From positions 868,001 to 932,000 of the forward strand of contig JBBMOL010000150.1 of the NCBI GenBank assembly GCA_037954665.1: a stretch of 64,000 nt of DNA. Reading direction: 5' to 3'. Position 1 is the stretch's first letter. Each line of letters opens with the position of its first letter. Of the stretch, positions 56,343-64,000 are shown piece by piece. The notes under the pieces were generated by a model. The model made no database searches and was not told the DNA's origin. It worked only from the letters and a program-made list of their open reading frames with translations. The position numbers and the translations under genes were made by a program. This DNA comes from Laguncularia racemosa. Taxonomy: Eukaryota; Streptophyta; Magnoliopsida; Myrtales; Combretaceae.

Positions 56343-56350
56343 TATAAAAG
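56343..56350 (+). promoter_or_regulatory. TATA box of the GDSL gene
   Basis: TATAAAAG 61 bases before the last base upstream of the start codon region. It implies a leader of roughly 35 bases before ATG at 56411. The position is typical for plant pol II promoters. Confidence 0.65.
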
Positions 56351-56410
56351 TAGAACTTTCCAAGCATAACAGAAATGGGGGAGTAAAAGAAAACAAAAGC
56401 CTAACTAACT

Positions 56411-59400
56411 ATGGCAGCTTCATCGTTTCATGTCTGCTTGATAATTATCATTGCAAGCCTTTTCATTCCAATACGCAGTGACAAACATGTAGCTCTATTC
56501 ATATTTGGCGATTCCTTATTCGATGTTGGAGCCAATAATTATATCAACACCACTGAAAGTTTCAGAGCAAATCGTTTTCCCTACGGTGAAAGCTTTTTCA
56601 AGTATCCTACTGGGAGATTTTCTGATGGGCGTGTCATCCCTGATTTTATCGGTAATCTTGCTATACTGTGTAATTTAGTCGTAGAGAATTTAATTGATCA
56701 AATTAAGATTTGATGTAACGAGATTTACTTATTTAATATTTGTATTCGCTTTAGCTGAATTCGCAGGATTGCCTCTATTACCAACTTATTTGCTCCCCGG
56801 TCATGATACATTTGGATATGGAGTTAACTTTGCTTCGGCAGGAGCTGGAGCTTTGACGGAAACCAACCAAGGATTCGTAAGCTTTCTACCAAATTTTTTC
56901 TTTAAGTGGTCTATTTGGAGTAAAAAATTTTCGAAACATTTCGATTTTGAACAGATTTGTTTCTTAGTTCTCGATCAGTTACGTATTAATCAACCTTTGA
57001 TTGATTGGTCGGAGGTTATCGACATGAAAGGACTTCCCTTACACTCTGATAAAACTAAGCAATCTCAACATAAGTTACCTCATTCGGGCTCTGACATTTT
57101 TTACAAGAGTAATACACAATTTATCACTTTCTGGAAAATATACTTTGTAAGTTTAGAGTTATATTATACCATACTAATACATATATATATTTATTTATTT
57201 GACTGGAACTTTTCGTTTTCTTTTGGTGATAATTTTCAGGTAGTACCACTCAAGATGCAACTAAAGCAGTTCGAGAATGTGACGAAGGTGCTGAAGCAGA
57301 AGCTTGGAAATGCAGAAGCCAAAGAATTGATGTCAAACGCTGTTTATTTGTTTACCATAGGAATAAATGACTACTCTTTTTCCTTATCTTCAAACTCCAC
57401 ACTCCTTTCCAGCCCTACTGCGGAAGCCTACATAAACCAGGTTATTGGTAATCTCACAGACGTCATTGAGGTAACGTCTTTAACTTCATTTTTTTTTATT
57501 TTTTTGAATCGAAAAGATCACTGATTAGTTATAATTAATAGATGTGGGGAAAAAAATTCACCAAACAAAGACCCAAATTGAATTGGTTTGTGGTTTTAAC
57601 CGAACTGAACTGTTCTATATTGGTTCAAAAAATTTACGATCTAAACTTCTCGTTTCAGTCTGAGGGCCCAAAAAAAAAAAAAAAAATGGAACTGTAAGAT
57701 ATTATTTGGTTTGATTTGAAGGGTTAGTAAGCTTACTTGATGAAAATGGATAAGCTTTATGCCATTCCTCTCAATTTTCATTGATTTTTAAATCAATGAT
57801 TAAGATTATCTAGATTTTTAATTATTTTATGACATCATTGCTTTCTTCCTTAAAATATCAAATTATTATTTATATCTTATTGTTAGTGGGTAGATGTTAA
57901 AAATTTATCGCTTATGTTTTTACATGTTAGTAATATTTAAACTTTTTTTCAAAAGTGAGAATGAAAATGAAGAGGATTCAAATCCTTAATTGATGCCTTT
58001 GTAGCAGTGTTAATAAAATCGTATTGAAAACAATATAAATTATAGATATAAAAATGCATTGCATATATCACAATGTTGATATATGCTAGCAGTCTGGTTT
58101 CATGAGATGATTACCATTATATGAACTATATGAAAACGAGAATATCATTTGTTTCTATTTTGGAGATTGTAAATTCTCCCGTGCATGTGTCCGTCCCACC
58201 AGTCATTCTTTGGTCATTTGGTGAGAACCGGGACATGACCATAGTTTGAAAACGTAAGTTCCTTGTGAGCGGAGGACTGCATCAGGACTCTGCCCGGAGT
58301 GTTAGAAAAATCCTTGATTTATATTCTTTTTCCCAAACGATCGAACCATATTGCTGCTAGCTGAAATGATTTTTGTCCTTTTGTTCATGCTATCCTCGGA
58401 ATTTGTAGCACACTGTTTAGTACATAGATTCTCTTATTAGTATACATGTAATGTGGGCTCTAATTCTAATTTTTCTAAAAACCTGTTTGGATGAAATTTG
58501 ACACAACTATAATGCCTCCATTGCGAAACCTATACCCCACATGTTTCATGTTATAGGCTATTTTGTACTTTATCATTATATGCAGTATATACTATATAGA
58601 CATTTTGAAAATTATTATTAATAAATATGGATAAGCTTCATATATAGTAAATATATCATGCCTTGACACCATGAAAACATGACAAATCCACTGCATATTC
58701 ATATACCTCATATATAGTAAATATATCATGCCTTGACACCATGAAAACATGACAAATCCACTGCATATTCATATACCTCATATATAGTAAATATATCATG
58801 CCTTGACACCATGAAAACATGACAAATCCACTGCATATTCATATACCTAGAAAGAATATGCAAGGCTTTATAGTTCTACCTATTACATCCATATCATAAA
58901 TTAAAACCTCAAAATCCCTTAAATTATCTTATAAGTAAAATTGATTCTCCCAAAAACCAACTAAAGATTTACAATATGAACAAAATTTAATGATCCTTTC
59001 AATTAATATAAAACTGAAATCATCATCAGTAAATTGAATATAAAAATTTGACTATGTTCATCCTATCAATTAGGAATGTTAAGATGGCTAGGCTATAGAC
59101 TCCCCATTACCAATTCAAATGTTATAGCCCAAACTAACATATTCATCAAATTCTTTTTTAATATTTGTAACTGAAAGAGAAATAAGTAAATTATGAAATC
59201 TAACAAGTAGGAGTAAGTATCAAAACTTGTTGAATCTTGGAACCTACTGTACCTGGTAGTTTTGTTTCTTGGTGGGAATTGAACATCACAAGATAGGCTT
59301 AATTCAAAAGTTTAACAACTTATAACTAGAGGGTAAGATATAAGCATGGACAAATCTAGGGAGGGAGAAGGGGAACTTAGCCCTCCCAGAAAAATTAATT

Positions 59401-62400
59401 ATTTAAAGTAATTTAAAAGGAGAAAAAATATGTATCGAAAGTGTATTTTAAAGACTATTTTTTTTAATAAGATTTGAAATATAGTTGAATGGTTAGGTGC
59501 TTGAACTTAAAGGTACGTAGCAATGGGCACAAATTTCATAAAGTGTTTATACATTTTATAAGTTACACTTATTTTTATGTTGTTTAAATAACATTTTCCT
59601 TTGACCTTTCTTTTCTACTTTCTTTTTTCATGATAAATAATAACATTAAATTTCATTATTCAAAAAATTATAATTAAGTAAATAAATTCTCTTGATTTAC
59701 TACTTCCTTATCAAGTGGATTTTCCTTTTTTCATGAGTACTTCAAATATTGACTTACATAAAATAAGTCCCACCCACCCCTAGTTGCATGATTCTCCATT
59801 CACCCTTGAGTATAAGGTATAATCTTTTACCAACTTTGCAACCTATCTAACACTTGTACTCTATATTATAGGTTCTAAGTTGTGAAGTATTATGCGATAT
59901 GTCAATATATGCAAGGTACTATAAACGTAGCTTATACAATTTACATAATAACTATAATTCATTTGAAAAATATAAAGAAAATTTAAGTTAGTTAACCAAC
60001 TTATGACCAATTATATGAGGCAAATGCTCAACCAAATAATCAAATCTATCTCAAATCTCTTATGTAAATCAATATTTTTTTGTTTATGTTTATCATTTAA
60101 AAAAAAAAAAAAAACCTATAGGCCACACAAGTTACTATAGAACCAATAGATATTACATAGTATAGGTTCCAAAGTGATTCTAAAGGGCTACATAATATGT
60201 TCCAATTCCAAATTTTACAAGTCTATACCTACAAGTAGGGATTCTTACCCTATCTACTTTATTCCCATTCACCCATATGAGTAAGGTAAGTGTCATAGTA
60301 GGAATAATAAGCAAACACCAAGTATAGCACTAGATTAATTTGTCATATATTTAGGTAGGGACATATACAAATAGATAGAGTCCTTGAGCTCAAGAACACA
60401 AGAGTCAAATTGTCTTACATTGGCTTCTTTTCTTGTTTCTATCATTAGTAGTTTCGTCCATTGTCTCTATATACATTTGAATCCCACACTATTATTGCAT
60501 CCTATTGACAACTTTCCTTTAGATGTCCTGACTCATATCTACCATAGATCCATCATTACCACCTACTTAGTTGCATAAGTGACAACAATATTTAAAATTT
60601 AAGTCACTTCAATTCCAGTAGTCAATGTAAAGTTAGCCCAAAATACCCATTCTTTAATCTATCTATCCTAAATAGTTATCATCCTTGGTATCAACCACAA
60701 AGTATAGAATCAAACTAAGTGGGATATAAATTACATTTACTTTATTACTAGCATAAGTATAAAACCATCAATATATGGTATAACTCAATTTACCTAGCTA
60801 TTTGTTTTCCTATAACCTCATGGAGACAACTAAGAATCAACTACCTAAAAGAATAAAATTAAAATTAGAATTTGGTATGAAATTACAACTAAAGGTCACT
60901 TTGAAGAGTTTCTAATCAACTACAACACTTTGCATACTCGATTAAATGCTTCCTCCTCAACCATTAGCACCTAAACAAAACAGCCGCTCAACCATAAGTT
61001 AAGGGTGGTCAACCGTACGCCATGCCTAAGGTAGTATTTTGTTCACTTTAGATGCTTGGTGCCCATAATTGAGCACCTAGAAACCCTCTTTAGCAAAGGG
61101 AATTCATCTAAGCATTGCATTAGTTGACTCCCTTTTAATTGATTTTAACCTAAAACTCTTAAACTCAAGAACTAAACCCTTTATTGAATAAAAAATCTAC
61201 CCAATTATGAATTAAACCAAAATTGCAGAGTTAGCCACACCTAGAAATGATATATACATACTACAATCGCTTTAGCTTTAATGATTGAACTCTCCAAAAA
61301 GATCAAAATTCCAACAAAAGTTATCTAATTACATTTTCTCCTATATTAGTTTCTTCATCCATTTCTATTGGAAAATTTGATTTCAATTCTGTAATCTATC
61401 ATCGCTTTTACAATGTCTAAATTAGATCATTTCCCAATTCTACTATCTATATATAAAAAGGATTTAACCTAACTAAATCTTTTGCAACACAATAAAAAAA
61501 TAATACTTACTCGACACTTAACATACATGTCGCATGCATACAAACTGCTTGTTCACATGACACACATAGGTTTCTTGTTCTTGAAATCCTCCTTTGGTTT
61601 TCCTTAAGTTTCCTTGTATAAATTACAATGCATTTTAGAAATGGAAGGATAATGTTAGTTGAGAGAAATAAGATGTATCCTTACCATGATTTTCATTTGA
61701 AATTTGATCTCTAAGAAAGCCGTAGCATTGGTGCTCTAAGGAAAATAGAGTACTTTCACATCTCCACATGTATGAGTGAATAAGAAAGAAACAAGCACTT
61801 AGCTCCTTATATAATAAAATGGAGTTCTTTTTGCTAGTTAGTCTTATTCTTTGTTTTATTTTCATGGGGTGGGGGTTGTTTCTAGATATTGAAGTAACGT
61901 ACAACCTACATAGTAAATCACCTAATTGATGCAAGAAAAAAAGTCATCTTACTTTTGAAGTTTACTTATTCAAATCTAACTTTAAAGATAAAGGGACTAC
62001 ATGCAATTAGAGTAAACATAAGGAGGTGCTTTTGCAATTTATCTCAACATTTAACTCTAATTATTGTAAAATATTATTAAGTTATATTTTTTACTATCTA
62101 TATTCACTAATAGTTGTATATTGTTTATATAGGGAACATACAAGGAAGGAGCAAGAAAATTTGGAATTTTCAACTTAGGTCCTTTTGGTTGTCTTCCAGC
62201 AACAAGAAATGTAACTGGACCTTGTTTAGATAAACTAAACGAGGTATCTATGCTCCATAACAAAGCTCTCTCTAAGGTTCTCAAAAAAATGCAAGACCAC
62301 CTAAACAAATTCAAGTATTCCCTTTTCGAACTCTATAAGTCCACCATGGAAACAATTGAGCATCCTTCAAAGTATGGTAAGTCCATAATCAATCACTTTG

Positions 62401-63714
62401 GATCAATAAATATATATTAGATTAGTAGTAGTCCAGTTTTTATATTTTCACCCCATATGGCTCATTGCATTGAAACAATGTTTAAATTACAATTTGAATT
62501 GTAGTGACTTTCTAATTTTACATATGAAATTTAAGTTGATAATTATTACTCTTTCGAGATCTTACTTATCAAATATACTACTCCTCTTCTAACCATTTAT
62601 ACTTCTACTTCTCAACCAATTAATGTTTGCCACAATACCATTATAAATATGATAAAGGTAATAAATTTGATTGAAGATGACATTCAATAATTTTAAGATT
62701 TAAGTGTAAATTTTGTAAAATAATTATCTAACGATATTTAATAATTTGAAGTTTTAGTTGTAAAATAATGAAACGGTACGAAATTTAGGTAAAGGTTTTA
62801 ACATGATTCTTGTTATATTCATAAATTTATAAAAAGACTTAAAATGAGCTGGAGTTATACCAAAAACTAAAATGATCCTTCTCGTGCCAAATACTTTCAA
62901 TCTAGCATTAATGAAGAGAAACTTGTCTTACCGATAAAGTAAAATATATACAAAAAAAGCTAATATAAATATATTAATTGGTTATGCCACTTCATTGATC
63001 CCATGCATATGTTCAAAACATATTTCTGGATTAGTCGATAAAAATCCTTCCACCCCCTGCCTCACTTTTACTTCTTAAAAGAAACATGTTGAATAAGTTG
63101 AATTGCAATGATATCACGTAAAAATAGCTGCAGTGACTAAAAGACCTTAGCTTTTAAAATAATGTATTTACACGTTTCGAAAAAAATACAGATATCGAAA
63201 AATTTCTCCTCTACTGCGATCCAGTTCTTTCTTTTATGGAAATATACACTATATTTTCTTAGACCAATTCATCATCTAAATTAAGGGCTTTCTGACTTAG
63301 TCAATATTATAAGAGTAGAGTCCTAAAAAATTTGGAGCCTTTCTATGACTTTGGTAGTTAAAAAAAAAAAGAAAAAAAAAATCATTGTTGTTTATTGAAT
63401 AAGTCGTATGAGCTAGTATTATTGTAATATTTAGTGTTAGTCTATATATAACCTCAAGCTAATTTTTGAAATCTTATGAAGGTTTTAACGAAGCAAAGAT
63501 AGCATGTTGCGGTAGTGGCCCTCATAGAGGAATGAATAGCTGCGGGAAGACAGGAGTAAAATATGAACTATGCAGCAATCCAGAGGATCATGTCTTCTTT
63601 GATTTCACTCATCCTTCAGAACACGCGGCCAAATTGATTTCTCAATTGGCATGGAGTGGGCCTCCTGATATAATCGGGCCATATAATCTGAAAGCTCTAT
63701 TCCAGCTCTGCTAA
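56411..63714 (+). CDS. GDSL esterase/lipase, five exons
   Basis: Exons 56411-56651, 56755-56876, 57240-57470, 62133-62376 and 63482-63714 join to 1071 bases (356 residues) with GT..AG introns and no stop. A signal peptide is likely at residues 1-23 (LIIIIASLFIPIRS), so the enzyme is probably secreted. Block I FGDSLFD holds Ser35. VNFASAGAG gives the oxyanion Gly, GINDY the Asn (164), and FFDFTHPSE the Asp320/His323 pair. GRKFG-like ARKFGIFNLGPFGCLP and ACCGSGPHRG are typical of the GLIP-like group. Family members hydrolyse esters or lipids. The substrate is unknown. The length is slightly short but complete. Confidence 0.9.
56877..57239 (+). other. GDSL intron 2, stop-free and 3n
   Basis: 363 bases, GTAAGC..TTTTCAG, phase 0. 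It contains no stop in the exon frame, so retention would insert 121 residues between QGF and VVPLK. The inserted stretch is not GDSL-like and family alignment supports removal. Confidence 0.75.
57471..62132 (+). other. GDSL intron 3, 4.66 kb
   Basis: Starts GTAACG, ends TTTATATAG. Unusually long for this family. It is AT-rich and holds a perfect 3x70-base repeat, A-runs and unassigned repeat-like DNA (for example around 59340-59400 and 60900-61150). No host coding frame is recognised inside. Confidence 0.75.
58639..58848. repeat. Perfect 70-base tandem repeat, three copies
   Basis: Copies at 58639-58708, 58709-58778 and 58779-58848 are identical, each starting CATATATAGTAAATATATCA and ending TCATATACCT. 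Identity suggests very recent expansion, or an assembly artefact. Confidence 0.95.
62377..63481 (+). other. GDSL intron 4, 1.1 kb
   Basis: GTAAGT..ATGAAG, phase 1, splitting the Gly codon in the KYGFNEAK segment. AT-rich, with an A-run near 63361. Nothing else is recognised. Confidence 0.8.
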
Positions 63715-63777
63715 TTCTACTCTTTTATATTACAATGCATAGTAAGAATGGTACCTCCAAATCTTTTTACACTGTTC

Positions 63778-63795
63778 AATAAATTAGCCAATAAA
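63778..63795 (+). terminator. Poly(A) signals of the GDSL gene
   Basis: Two AATAAA hexamers (63778-63783 and 63790-63795) lie 64-81 bases after the stop codon at 63712-63714, in a U-rich 3' region. Plausible cleavage would follow within about 30 bases. Confidence 0.65.
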
Positions 63796-64000
63796 TGTGT
63801 ACCTATTTTATTTACACATCTATTTCCTATCTATATGGCTATTTACTATTGATATATATAGAAAACTAGTTTTACTTTTCGAGGGTTTTCTTTTTTTCTT
63901 TTTTCTTTTTCTTTTTTGTTTTCGCCCCTTAACAAGAAGATAACATCTAGAAATGAGTCATCTGAAATATAAGATCTAGATGCATGGTAGAATGGTTATC

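Noticed and set aside
56694..57524. A single long exon from 56694 to 57524
   Set aside because: It would include intron 2. The family pattern and GT..AG sites support splicing, although the stop-free intron is reported as a finding.

Overview
This window is AT-rich nuclear DNA from a flowering plant, most likely a eudicot. The evidence is one intact intron-containing GDSL esterase/lipase gene, plant-type Ty3/gypsy and Ty1/copia retrotransposons primed by initiator tRNA-Met, a Mutator-like element (MULE) and remnants of an En/Spm (CACTA) transposase. The species cannot be told from the sequence. All boundaries were read by eye. Target-site duplications (TSDs) and terminal dinucleotides were checked directly.

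Layout, left to right. 1-6515: decayed Tekay/Del-like gypsy element G0 on the minus strand, with its left LTR cut by the window edge. 6516-8713: repeat-rich intergenic DNA. 8714-15719: CRM-like chromovirus G1, minus strand, TSD AATAC, carrying a solo LTR (S1, TSD CCAGC) and an in-frame RT-to-integrase deletion. 15722-23851: MULE-like unit M1 with long terminal inverted repeats and only an N-terminal transposase remnant. M1 contains a 4.2 kb solo LTR (S2, TSD GTTAT), which itself holds another solo LTR (S3, TSD ATATA). 25.4-35.5 kb: an En/Spm transposase pseudogene E1, split just after a splice acceptor by solo LTR S4 (TSD GTAAT). S4 in turn carries chromovirus G3 (29310-35042, TSD GATGT). 35.5-38.2 kb: intergenic DNA with a MITE-like element and a segment homologous to DNA upstream of the GDSL gene.

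38218-50003: copia element C1 on the plus strand with non-canonical TA..TA LTR ends. Its reverse transcriptase is interrupted by G2 (41604-48399, TSD CACAT), a second CRM-like copy with the full domain set. 50198-54401: G4, a G3-related element that has lost its protease and its RNase H/integrase N-terminus (TSD ATTGT). 56411-63714: the only intact host gene, a five-exon secreted GDSL esterase/lipase of 356 residues with Ser35, Asp320 and His323 in place, a TATA box and poly(A) signals.

The most unusual signal is a GC-rich dyad module shared by the LTRs. It combines the 12-base palindrome ACACGGCCGTGT with a flank reading CACAGAAAnRTACAYGGCC on the sense strand. It recurs as short tandem arrays in LTRs of at least four unrelated families (CRM-like, the G3 chromovirus type, Tekay-like and copia), with weaker versions in G4 and S1. 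Where it can be scored, the flank has the same orientation relative to the element. In G1, G2, G3 and C1 the array lies upstream of the TATA box, like an enhancer. In the Tekay-like LTRs it lies downstream.
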